From positions 1 through 12,679 of the forward strand of contig CAXQNQ010000054.1 of assembly GCA_964225135.1 (NCBI GenBank): DNA of 12,679 nt. The letters are read 5' to 3'. This stretch comes from AM-2324 sp964225135 (lineage in GTDB: Bacteria > Bacteroidota > Bacteroidia > Chitinophagales > Saprospiraceae). Each line of letters starts with the position of its first letter. The first letter of the stretch is position 1. Shown piece after piece: positions 1 through 7,680 of this stretch. The notes beneath the pieces are model-generated. The model was given only the letters and a program-made list of their open reading frames with translations, searched no databases and was not told the DNA's origin. Position numbers and translations under genes: made by a program.

Positions 1-170
1 GTTTAGCGCAGCAATTACAAACAGGTATTGTTTGGATAAATTGTTGGATGGTTAGAGATTTGAGAACACCATTTGGCGGTATGAAAAATTCTGGTGTGGG
101 GAGAGAAGGTGGACTCGAAGCCATGCGCTTCTTTACTGAACCTAAAAATGTTTGTATCAAGTATTCATAA
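1..170 (+). CDS. Aldehyde dehydrogenase, C-terminal fragment (5' end outside window)
   Basis: The reading frame enters from the left edge (first whole codon at 3) and stops with TAA at 168-170, leaving 55 residues. They contain the conserved C-terminal block of NAD(P)-dependent aldehyde dehydrogenases: a GIVWINCW strand, then RTPFGGMKNSGVGREGG and a short tail FFTEPKNVCIKYS. The NCW.VRDLRTPFGG form resembles the 2-hydroxymuconic / 2-aminomuconic semialdehyde dehydrogenase branch (ALDH8-like), which would fit aromatic or kynurenine catabolism. That substrate assignment is an inference from a short tail. The catalytic Cys and Glu lie outside the window. The gene converges on the AsmA-like gene and its stop codon sits in the A-run flanking the shared terminator. 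Confidence 0.85.
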   Translation, partial: LAQQLQTGIVWINCWMVRDLRTPFGGMKNSGVGREGGLEAMRFFTEPKNVCIKYS

Positions 171-202
171 AAAAACCCGAGTTGCATCTCGGGATTTTTT
201 TT
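169..202. terminator. Bidirectional intrinsic terminator between convergent genes
   Basis: A perfect 6-bp GC-rich stem, CCCGAG (176-181) with CTCGGG (188-193), closes a 6-nt loop. It is followed by T8 (195-202) on the plus strand and preceded by A7 (169-175), which reads as U7 on the minus strand. It can therefore end both the aldehyde dehydrogenase transcript and the AsmA-like transcript. The two stop codons (168-170 and 201-203) overlap these A/T tracts. Confidence 0.9.
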
Positions 203-2762
203 AGAAACCATCTATATATTCGACCTCTTCTTCCATATCTTCTGGGAGTTCAAAATCACCTAAATCAGCCCATTGTTTTGGCTCAGCAATAAGCTCAATA
301 GGGCCAAAGGCTTTTTCAAGTGCATATCGCACATCCATCTTTCGGGACTCTGAAGCCAAGAATTGCTCATTGACAATTCGCTTAGAGGTTTTATAATCCA
401 TATCATCTAGATCACCGTAAATATTGAAATACAAATTGAAAAAACCGTGTTCTTTTGCAGCAATTGGTGTTAATTCAATATCATGGCGTTTTACTTTTTC
501 AGCAATTATCTGACCCGCATTCACCTTTAAACTATAATCAATACGATCATCAAATCCTTGCACTCCACTCAAACGCAGATTAATGGCATTAGACTGAAGG
601 AACATAGCAGGAATGTATACTTTACCATTACTGATTTCAAGCCAGTTTTCCATGTTTACAAATCGGATATGTTTCAAGTCATTAATATGGATAATCTTTG
701 AAAAATCTTCCAACATCTCTATACCCTTTAGCTCACCATCTTCGATTCCGATACCAGCATAAACTTTTAAATCATTTGGATTAAAACCTCCATCCGACTC
801 GAAAGGCAAAATCATAACGAGTTTGGAATGTAAATCACCAGAGACATTATGCTCGGTAATCATACCTTGTCCAAAATTGTCCATTTGGCGGAACATTTCA
901 GAAGCATTAATAGATTCACAATCTACTTTCAAGGTCAAAATAGGTCTAGTCGCTAATACATTAAAAGCCCCATCCATGGTCATCTGACCCTCCATAGTTT
1001 CTAAATCTCCTTTGATGCGAATGTCTCCCTGTTTAAAATCTATTCGTCCTTTGAATTGATCAATAGCCAATTCCTCATATTGAACAGCTTTTAAATCTGC
1101 GGTGAATACGCCTTTGATTTGTTTCAAAAAAGAGAAGTTGTTGGAATTGCTATTCGCATATGCTTCCTCTGATTGTCCCAATAACTCTTCATCGTCATTT
1201 TCCGAATCATCCTGGTCTAAAATGGCAAGTAGATTGTTGATATCTAATTCTTCCCCTTCAAGGTCAAAATTCATATTGACTGGACTAGATTGATTATTGG
1301 ACGTTAAAAACGCCAAGTAATTAGCGATATATCCTTTTCCTACTGCTTCCATACCATCTCCTTTAACTTCAATAAAAGGTATGTCTAGTCTATTATTTCT
1401 TAATTTAATCAATCCGCTATCAAATTGGACCTCAGTTCCTCTTTTAGTAAAACTAAGTGTATTGAGTTCCATTGAACCAGAGACCTCTACGCGTTTTGCA
1501 TTTCGGATCCGTTTCATATCTGAAAGTCGTCCTTTTACATAGATATCATTTAGGTCAATTGTTCCACTTGAACGAACACCCTCTCCCACAAAAGGAGCTA
1601 TCGCTTTACCAGCTATTTGAGCATCAGCACGCAGATCTATTAAAGGATTATCTAAATCCAAAATGTTTAAATCAAATAAAATGGGTGCCCCACCCATTTC
1701 AGCATAAAACCCATCTAGGTTGAGTCTAGAGGTTTTCTTTGGATGACCCATAATAAACTCTGATTTGAAGGAAACATGCTTAAGAGGTAGGTCTAAATAC
1801 CTTGTAGATATTTCACCATCCTCCAAACCAAAAGCTACTTCAATCGCAGGCATTGATTTATCAGAATACGGCCCTTTTACTGTTGCATTAAATGCGAAAT
1901 CACCAGAAGTGCTAAAATCAGCCGCATTAAGATCTGGTAATAAGGCCAAGACTGTACCCAAATCACCATTACTAGCATTTAGAGTAAGGTCGAGCATAGC
2001 TTCATTTCCTTCTTGATCAATTGAACCTGCAATATCAAACGCTCCCCCGTCAATATTAATACCCAAGGTTTCTATTTGATATCGTTCTTTTTCCAGATCA
2101 ATTTTGATGTTACCAACGTATGATAAAGGCTTATTTTTTAGATAGGTCTGATCACTAACTTTGAGTTTTTCAATTAATAATTCAGAACTAGTAGACAAGT
2201 CAAAAACCCGACTACTAAAATCACCCCCCATTTTCAAATCCTGAATTGCCAATTTTACATCATGCTGATCGCGTTGATCAATATATCGGATATTCATTTC
2301 CTCTAAAAATCCTTTTCTGATCTTTAATTTAAAATCTGAATTGTCTGCTGTCGAATCGTCAGATTTTGAATGAAAGATATCATAATTCGCTACTCCTTTA
2401 TTATTGTATACCACATTTGCTTTCCCACCTTTCAGAATGATAGATTGTATTTTAATTCCATCCGTCAACAGAGAAAATAAACCCAAACGGATTCCAAGCA
2501 AATCCGCATCAAGAAGTGTTTTTTCCCAACGATCTTGCACATATATATCTTTAACTCGGAGTTCGGCAAAAGGAAAGGCAGTTAAAAAAGATAATTTAGT
2601 ATCACCAATCTGCACTGGCGTACTTATATTTTTCTCAATTTCAGTATGTACGATTTGAACCAACTTGTCCTTGAATAGGACACTAAGTGCACTAGTTAGA
2701 ACGACATAGCACAGCAAGGGTATGCAGATAAATCGTAGGAAGTATTTCTTTAAATTGGTCAT
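201..2762 (-). CDS. AsmA-like family protein, probable inner-membrane-anchored periplasmic protein
   Basis: The product is 853 aa. A single hydrophobic segment at about residues 9-30, after a short basic N-terminus (TNLKKYFLR), looks like an uncleaved membrane anchor, placing the rest in the periplasm. The body is a long beta-rich repetitive chain of short strands, as in AsmA/YhdP-type proteins, with an AsmA_2-like C-terminal part at about 555-790 (blocks such as FKGRIDFKQGDIRIKGDL and LRLSGVQGFDDRIDYSLKVN). An acidic low-complexity linker (about 512-534) divides the two halves, and the last 20 residues are also acidic. AsmA-like proteins are linked to envelope lipid transport and outer-membrane homeostasis; the exact role here is unknown. 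ATG at 2760-2762 directly precedes the anchor, so this start is credible. No Shine-Dalgarno sequence is visible. It is a single-gene unit facing away from the tRNA gene. Confidence 0.85.
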   Translation of the reverse strand: MTNLKKYFLRFICIPLLCYVVLTSALSVLFKDKLVQIVHTEIEKNISTPVQIGDTKLSFLTAFPFAELRVKDIYVQDRWEKTLLDADLLGIRLGLFSLLTDGIKIQSIILKGGKANVVYNNKGVANYDIFHSKSDDSTADNSDFKLKIRKGFLEEMNIRYIDQRDQHDVKLAIQDLKMGGDFSSRVFDLSTSSELLIEKLKVSDQTYLKNKPLSYVGNIKIDLEKERYQIETLGINIDGGAFDIAGSIDQEGNEAMLDLTLNASNGDLGTVLALLPDLNAADFSTSGDFAFNATVKGPYSDKSMPAIEVAFGLEDGEISTRYLDLPLKHVSFKSEFIMGHPKKTSRLNLDGFYAEMGGAPILFDLNILDLDNPLIDLRADAQIAGKAIAPFVGEGVRSSGTIDLNDIYVKGRLSDMKRIRNAKRVEVSGSMELNTLSFTKRGTEVQFDSGLIKLRNNRLDIPFIEVKGDGMEAVGKGYIANYLAFLTSNNQSSPVNMNFDLEGEELDINNLLAILDQDDSENDDEELLGQSEEAYANSNSNNFSFLKQIKGVFTADLKAVQYEELAIDQFKGRIDFKQGDIRIKGDLETMEGQMTMDGAFNVLATRPILTLKVDCESINASEMFRQMDNFGQGMITEHNVSGDLHSKLVMILPFESDGGFNPNDLKVYAGIGIEDGELKGIEMLEDFSKIIHINDLKHIRFVNMENWLEISNGKVYIPAMFLQSNAINLRLSGVQGFDDRIDYSLKVNAGQIIAEKVKRHDIELTPIAAKEHGFFNLYFNIYGDLDDMDYKTSKRIVNEQFLASESRKMDVRYALEKAFGPIELIAEPKQWADLGDFELPEDMEEEVEYIDGF

Positions 2763-2904
2763 AATGCGTTTAAAAAGAATAGGTGATATATTGCGATTTC
2801 AACTATAAATAATTTTCAATTAAATGTTTTTTTTATAAATATTTTGTAATGCATATGTCCAAACGTACTCCAACAAAAAAAATCCCACATTTTTAATGTA
2901 TTTA

Positions 2905-2936
2905 TTTGCAGTAACGGCAAAGTCAATATATATTTG
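2905..2936 (+). promoter_or_regulatory. Bacteroidota-type housekeeping promoter of tRNA-Val
   Basis: TTTG at 2905-2908 (the -33 element) is followed by a 20-nt spacer and TATATTTG at 2929-2936, a perfect match to the TAnnTTTG -7 element of the Bacteroidota primary sigma factor. Transcription would start around 2941-2944, giving a 5' leader of about 27 nt before the mature tRNA. That leader holds a small 6-bp hairpin (2945-2950 with 2955-2960) that RNase P would remove. Confidence 0.85.
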
Positions 2937-2969
2937 CACACGCTGCAAACAAAGGTTTGTAACTATCAT

Positions 2970-3047
2970 GGGAGATTAGCTCAGTTGGTTCAGAGCACCT
3001 GCCTTACAAGCAGGGGGTCACTGGTTCGAGTCCAGTATTTCCCACCA
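2970..3047 (+). tRNA. tRNA-Val (anticodon TAC), CCA encoded
   Basis: A full cloverleaf can be drawn. The acceptor stem is 2970-2976 with 3037-3043 (one G-U pair). The D stem is GCTC/GAGC at 2979-2982 and 2993-2996. The anticodon stem is CCTGC/GCAGG (2998-3002, 3010-3014) around the loop CTTACAA, giving anticodon TAC at 3005-3007. The T stem is ACTGG/CCAGT with loop TTCGAGT. Discriminator A3044 is followed by an encoded CCA (3045-3047). The anticodon reads GUA and, with modified U34, other Val codons. It stands alone with its own promoter and terminator, and converges with the Ile/Val biosynthesis operon. Confidence 0.97.
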
Positions 3048-3049
3048 TA

Positions 3050-3075
3050 GGTCGCAATTAGTGACCTTTTTTTTT
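3050..3075 (+). terminator. Intrinsic terminator of tRNA-Val
   Basis: GGTCGC (3050-3055) pairs with GTGACC (3061-3066), including one G-U pair, around the 5-nt loop AATTA, and T9 follows (3067-3075). It lies 3 nt after the encoded CCA. It lacks a U-run in the minus-strand direction, so it should not terminate the ilv operon from the other side. Confidence 0.9.
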
Positions 3076-3092
3076 GCCCTTAATCAACGGAA

Positions 3093-4355
3093 TTATACCA
3101 ATAAATTAAGTAGATAGGATTTATCATTCAAGTAATCTCCAAAGAAACCCTTCTCTTTAATTCGATCCAGTAAAGGTTCAAAATCCATTTTGGACTGCAA
3201 TTCTATACCTACAACGGCAGAACCCTTTTCTTTAGTATTCTTTTTGGTATATTCGAAATGTGTAATATCATCGTTAGGGCCAAGAATTTCACCTACAAAC
3301 TCTTTTAATGCCCCAGCGCGTTGAGGAAAGCGTATAATAAAGTAGTGTTTGAGTCCTGCGTAAAGCAATGCTCTTTCCTTGATTTCTTCCATTCTAGTAA
3401 TATCATTATTACCACCACTCAGTATACATACAACCTGTTTACCTTTTATTTCTTCGGCATAGTGATCTAATGCAGCAATGGAAAGTGCACCGGCTGGTTC
3501 AAGTACAATAGCATCTCTGCTATAAAGCTCCAAAATGGATGAACAAATTTTACCCTCTTCTACAAGAACAACATCATGTAGGCTATTTGAGCAGATTTTA
3601 AAATTCAAATCTCCTACCCGTTTAACTGCAGCTCCATCTACAAATTTATCAATCCTATCTAGAGTAACAGGATAGCCTTTCTTTAAGGATTGGGCCATTG
3701 CAGGCGCTCCTAAGGGTTCTACCCCTATAATCTTAGTGTCTGGAGACAATTGCTTAAATACAGTGCATATCCCAGCTGAAAGTCCACCACCACCTACTGG
3801 AAGGAAAAGGTAATCAATTGGCTGCACTGCTTGCTGCAATATTTCGAGTCCGACAGTACCCTGACCCTCTACAATCTGTACATCATCAAACGGAGGTATG
3901 AATATTCCTCCAGTATGCTTAACCCATTCCAAAGCAGCATGCTTTGAATCATCGAATGTATCGCCTGCCAGTTTTATTTCAACAAAACTTTCTCCAAAGA
4001 ACTTCACCTGTTCCAATTTTTGCTTAGGAGTGGTTACAGGCATAAAAATAGTGGCATAAACCCCTAATTTATTACAGGAATAAGCAACTCCCTGTGCATG
4101 ATTACCGGCACTAGCACAAACAACCCCCTGATTCAGTTTGGTCTGATCCAAACTACTTATCTTATTATAAGCCCCACGGATCTTATAGGACCTAACAACT
4201 TGTAAGTCTTCTCGTTTAAGCAAAATATTTGCACCATATTTTTGAGAAAGCCTTTGATTATCCTCTAGATTTGTAAGGTTGATTACTCCATATAAAACAG
4301 ATGCAGCCGAATAGACTGCATCTAATTGAGGTTTATATTGTGCTTGTGTATTCAT
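3093..4355 (-). CDS. ilvA: Threonine dehydratase (threonine deaminase), biosynthetic type
   Basis: This PLP enzyme converts L-threonine to 2-oxobutyrate and ammonia, the committed step to isoleucine. In the 420-aa product the PLP lysine lies in SYKIRGAYNK (K58), followed by ASAGNHAQG (81-89), the glycine-rich phosphate loop GGGGLSAG (188-195) and SGGN (313-316). The C-terminal part (about 336-415) is a single ACT-like regulatory domain (YFIIRFPQRAGALKEF), so this is the shorter form of about 400-420 aa rather than the two-domain enzyme of about 510 aa in E. coli. A regulatory domain argues for the biosynthetic, isoleucine-sensitive enzyme over a catabolic one. It is the last gene of the operon, starting 2 nt after the ilvC stop, so it is probably translationally coupled. 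No minus-strand terminator is visible after its stop. Confidence 0.95.
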   Translation of the reverse strand: MNTQAQYKPQLDAVYSAASVLYGVINLTNLEDNQRLSQKYGANILLKREDLQVVRSYKIRGAYNKISSLDQTKLNQGVVCASAGNHAQGVAYSCNKLGVYATIFMPVTTPKQKLEQVKFFGESFVEIKLAGDTFDDSKHAALEWVKHTGGIFIPPFDDVQIVEGQGTVGLEILQQAVQPIDYLFLPVGGGGLSAGICTVFKQLSPDTKIIGVEPLGAPAMAQSLKKGYPVTLDRIDKFVDGAAVKRVGDLNFKICSNSLHDVVLVEEGKICSSILELYSRDAIVLEPAGALSIAALDHYAEEIKGKQVVCILSGGNNDITRMEEIKERALLYAGLKHYFIIRFPQRAGALKEFVGEILGPNDDITHFEYTKKNTKEKGSAVVGIELQSKMDFEPLLDRIKEKGFFGDYLNDKSYLLNLLV

Positions 4356-4357
4356 TA

Positions 4358-5404
4358 TTAATAATTTTCAGGACGTAACTGACGTACTTGTCTTCCCGCC
4401 TGCCACAATTCAGACTCTCGAACTTCTTTAAGTTCCTGCTCTAGCTTAACCCTGTAGTCCTCCTGCTTATTCGCTTGGATGACTATTTCAGCTTCTTTGC
4501 CTGTTTTAACGGAATCATATAATTCTTCAAACAAGGGTTCAAGTTGATCCCTGAATCTATGTCTCCAATCCAAGGCTCCACGTTGAGCTGTAGTTGAAGT
4601 ATTTGCATACATCCAATCCATTCCATTTTCTGCAACGAGCGGCATTAGACTTTGCGTTAATTCTTCTACCGTTTCATTAAAGGCTTCAGAAGGAGAATGG
4701 CCATGCTTACGCAATACATTATATTGAGCTTCGAAAATTCCAGCTAAGGCGCCCATCAAGACTCCTCTTTCTCCTGTAAGATCAGAATATACTTCTTTCT
4801 CAAAATCTGTCTCGAATAAATAGCCTGAGCCTACAGCAATACCTAGTGCCAATACTCTATCCTTTGCTTTTCCAGTTGCATCTTGAAAGATTGCATAACT
4901 CGAATTCAAGCCTTTTCCAGCTACAAATAATCTTCTTAAAGATGTACCTGAGCCTTTGGGTGCAACTAGAATAACATCAACATCTTTTGGAGGAACAATA
5001 CCTGTCTTGTCTTTAAAGGTTACTCCAAACCCATGAGAAAAATACAATGCTTTCCCAGGAGTCAACTTCGATTTAACCATCTCCCATTGTGCTATTTGAC
5101 CTGCATCGGATAGCAAATATTGAATAATGGTTGCTTTTTCGGCAGCTTCTTCTAGACTGAATAAGGTCTCACCAGGCACCCATCCATCTTCAACAGCTTT
5201 GTCCCATGAAGAGGAGTTTTTTCTTTGACCTACAATAACATGTATGCCATTATCCCTTAGGTTAAGTGATTGACCTGGACCTTGTACTCCATAGCCTAGT
5301 ACAGCCACAGTTTCATTTTTCAATACTTCCTGTGCTTTTGTCAGTGGAAATTCTTCACGTGTTACCACATTTTCTAATACACCACCAAAGTTCAATTTTG
5401 CCAT
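4358..5404 (-). CDS. ilvC: Ketol-acid reductoisomerase (NADP+)
   Basis: It isomerises and reduces 2-acetolactate or 2-aceto-2-hydroxybutyrate to the dihydroxy acids, using NAD(P)H and Mg2+. The 348-aa product has an N-terminal Rossmann fold with GYGVQGPGQ (37-45) and the cofactor loop GQRKNSSSW (59-67). The Arg/Lys and serines of that loop suggest NADPH preference, which is an inference. The all-helical C-terminal domain carries the metal-site motifs DLTGERGVL (D208, E212) and NETVEEL (E244/E248 region). At 348 aa it is slightly longer than typical class I enzymes (about 330) and far shorter than class II (about 490). It starts 6 nt after the ilvN stop and ends 2 nt before the ilvA start. Confidence 0.96.
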   Translation of the reverse strand: MAKLNFGGVLENVVTREEFPLTKAQEVLKNETVAVLGYGVQGPGQSLNLRDNGIHVIVGQRKNSSSWDKAVEDGWVPGETLFSLEEAAEKATIIQYLLSDAGQIAQWEMVKSKLTPGKALYFSHGFGVTFKDKTGIVPPKDVDVILVAPKGSGTSLRRLFVAGKGLNSSYAIFQDATGKAKDRVLALGIAVGSGYLFETDFEKEVYSDLTGERGVLMGALAGIFEAQYNVLRKHGHSPSEAFNETVEELTQSLMPLVAENGMDWMYANTSTTAQRGALDWRHRFRDQLEPLFEELYDSVKTGKEAEIVIQANKQEDYRVKLEQELKEVRESELWQAGRQVRQLRPENY

Positions 5405-5410
5405 TTTGAA

Positions 5411-5947
5411 TTAATTTATATTAAAAGTAGGTTCCAATTCTTTGATGTAATCCTGTAAGGATTCCATGGATTTTGGTAGGGCAATACGCCCAGAGCGAAC
5501 AAAGCCTGTTAAACCGTACAGGCTAAGCGCTTCAAATAATTCTGTTGTTTCTTTTTCGTGTCCGGTCTTTTCAATGATTACATAATCGCTGTGTACAGAA
5601 AGTACTCGTGCGAAATGTGCTCGAACAATATGTTCAATTTCCTTTCCTGATGAAAAAACACTTGCCGGTATCTTATAAAGAGCAACCTCTTGGTATACCA
5701 CCTTTTCATTTTCGAAAGAAATAGCTTTTAATACCTCTATTTGCTTGTCAATTTGTTTAACAATTTTCTGCACTTTATCCAGTTCCATTTCTATAACAAT
5801 GGTGAAGCGGTGCACGCCTTTTATTTCTGATTCTGAACAAGTAATACTATCTATATTGACATGCCTCCGGCTAAAAATATTACTGAGGCGGCTCAATAGT
5901 CCGATGTTGTTTTCTGTGTATACGAATATGGTAAACTGCTTTTTCAT
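5411..5947 (-). CDS. ilvN: Acetolactate synthase small (regulatory) subunit
   Basis: This is the regulatory subunit that activates IlvB and confers feedback inhibition by branched-chain amino acids. The 178-aa product begins MKKQFTIFVYTENN and has an N-terminal ACT domain (about 3-78) with the typical GLLSRLSNIFSRRHVNIDSIT stretch, then the C-terminal ALS_ss domain. The open frame extends upstream to 6103, but that extension runs through the 3' end of ilvB in another frame and has no ACT homology. The start at 5945-5947 gives the family's usual N-terminus and a 7-nt gap after ilvB, so I chose it. Confidence 0.95.
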   Translation of the reverse strand: MKKQFTIFVYTENNIGLLSRLSNIFSRRHVNIDSITCSESEIKGVHRFTIVIEMELDKVQKIVKQIDKQIEVLKAISFENEKVVYQEVALYKIPASVFSSGKEIEHIVRAHFARVLSVHSDYVIIEKTGHEKETTELFEALSLYGLTGFVRSGRIALPKSMESLQDYIKELEPTFNIN

Positions 5948-5954
5948 AGTCTTG

Positions 5955-7661
5955 TTATTTAAGTCGAATGTCTGAAACAGATGATCCAGTTGGCACCATT
6001 GGGAAAACATTATCCTCCTTTCCAACACGCACCTCCAAGAATCTGGACTCTTTGGAATCAACAAAGCGGTCCACAGCGGCTTGTAAGGATTCGCGCGCAT
6101 CAACTAATTCCGTTTCGATGTGATATCCTTTTACGATAGTTTGAAAATCTGGATTTACCATTTCGGTAGAAGCATATCGCTTATCAAAAAACAATTGTTG
6201 CCATTGCCTTACCATCCCCAGAAATTCATTATTGAGTACTACTATTTTAACTGGAATATTATACTGGAAAATTGTTCCTAATTCTTGCAACGTCATTTGA
6301 AAACCACCATCGCCAATAATGGCAATGACTTGTTTTTGAGGCTGACCTAATTTTGCGCCTATGGCTGCTGGAAGTGCAAAACCCATAGTTCCTAATCCGC
6401 CTGAAGTAACATTGGAATTCCAAGCTTTATAGTTGTAATATCTGTGCGCAATCATTTGGTGCTGTCCCACGTCAGTTACAATAATTGCCTCCCCTTTTGT
6501 CTTCTTAGAAATACAATCAATGACCTCCGCCATAGTGATTTTACTTTCCGGGTCAGGATGTAATTCTGCTTTTTGCACCTCTGTATATTCTTCTTTATCT
6601 AGCTCTGAAAATCTATTTCTCCAGCTTGGATATTCTTTATTTTTTACATAATCCGTCAATAAGCTCAAACTGCTTTTACAATCCCCCAAAACAGCTACAT
6701 CTGTTTTAATTATTTTATCAATTTCAGCAGGGTCAATTTCTAAATGAATCACTTTAGCTTGAGATGCGAATGTCGAAACCTTACCAGTTACTCGATCATC
6801 AAAGCGCATACCCACTGCAATCAATACATCACATTCACTGGTCAATTTATTGGTGCTATAATTCCCATGCATCCCAAGCATACCTACATTCAAAGGATGC
6901 TCATTTGGAATGGCTGAAACCCCCAAAATGGTCCATGCAGCAGGGATACCAGCCTTTTCAATAAATGCTTTGAATTCATCTTTCGCTTGACCTAAAATAA
7001 CGCCTTGACCAAAGAGTACCATTGGACGAGCTGCCTTATTAATCAATTCTGCAGCTTCCTTTATCCGTTCAATGTTGATAGTCGGCAAGGGTTTATACGA
7101 TCGTATACTTTTACAAACTGAGTAATTAAAATTCAAGGTGTCAAACTGAGCATCTTTAGTGATGTCAATTAATACAGGCCCAGGTCTTCCAGATCTAGCG
7201 ATAAAAAATGCCTTTGAGATCGCTTCCGGAATTTCGGCTGCTTTAGTAATTTGAATATTCCATTTGGTAACAGGAGTTGAAACCCCTAATACATCCGTCT
7301 CTTGAAAAGCATCCGTACCTAATAGATGACTTGCCACTTGTCCAGTAATACAGACTAGTGGAGTGGAATCAATATAGGCATCGGCAAGGCCTGTAATTAA
7401 ATTAGTAGCACCAGGTCCGGAGGTAGCTAAGCAAACACCTACCTTTTTAGATACCCGTGCATATCCTTGAGCTGCATGTATAGCGCCTTGTTCATGTCTT
7501 GTTAGTATATGTTTCAAATCATCTTGGTAATCGACTAGACTATCATATAATGGCATGATAGCACCACCAGGGTAACCGAAAAGTGTATCTACACCTTCTT
7601 TAATTAAACATTCAACAATGGCATCACTTCCTTTTAATACTTTTGATTTACTCGTTACCAT
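5955..7661 (-). CDS. ilvB: Acetolactate synthase large (catalytic) subunit
   Basis: This ThDP- and FAD-dependent enzyme condenses two pyruvates to 2-acetolactate, or pyruvate with 2-oxobutyrate to 2-aceto-2-hydroxybutyrate. In the 568-aa product the catalytic glutamate is E57 (RHEQGAIHAAQGYAR). A central FAD-associated domain carries RFDDRVTGK (287-295), and the ThDP/Mg2+ motif runs from GDGGF (450-454) to NNEF (477-480). The segment GMVRQWQ (482-488) contains W487, which aligns with the tryptophan that gives E. coli AHAS II its preference for 2-oxobutyrate. All key residues are present. Its start lies 19 nt after the ilvD stop; another ATG 5 nt upstream is out of frame. Confidence 0.97.
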   Translation of the reverse strand: MVTSKSKVLKGSDAIVECLIKEGVDTLFGYPGGAIMPLYDSLVDYQDDLKHILTRHEQGAIHAAQGYARVSKKVGVCLATSGPGATNLITGLADAYIDSTPLVCITGQVASHLLGTDAFQETDVLGVSTPVTKWNIQITKAAEIPEAISKAFFIARSGRPGPVLIDITKDAQFDTLNFNYSVCKSIRSYKPLPTINIERIKEAAELINKAARPMVLFGQGVILGQAKDEFKAFIEKAGIPAAWTILGVSAIPNEHPLNVGMLGMHGNYSTNKLTSECDVLIAVGMRFDDRVTGKVSTFASQAKVIHLEIDPAEIDKIIKTDVAVLGDCKSSLSLLTDYVKNKEYPSWRNRFSELDKEEYTEVQKAELHPDPESKITMAEVIDCISKKTKGEAIIVTDVGQHQMIAHRYYNYKAWNSNVTSGGLGTMGFALPAAIGAKLGQPQKQVIAIIGDGGFQMTLQELGTIFQYNIPVKIVVLNNEFLGMVRQWQQLFFDKRYASTEMVNPDFQTIVKGYHIETELVDARESLQAAVDRFVDSKESRFLEVRVGKEDNVFPMVPTGSSVSDIRLK

Positions 7662-7680
7662 AGTTCATAGGATTTCTTGT

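Noticed and set aside
1102..2658. Several plus-strand frames of 63-84 codons inside the AsmA-like gene
   Set aside because: All are antisense to an intact gene and show no domains or start context. They are shadows.
2800..2807. TATAGTTG as a -7 element for the AsmA-like gene
   Set aside because: It has one mismatch to TAnnTTTG and no TTTG at the expected distance upstream, so it is too weak to annotate.
5948..6103. N-terminal extension of the ilvN frame by 52 codons
   Set aside because: It overlaps the coding end of ilvB in another frame and lacks ACT-family similarity. The internal ATG at 5947 gives the standard N-terminus and operon spacing.
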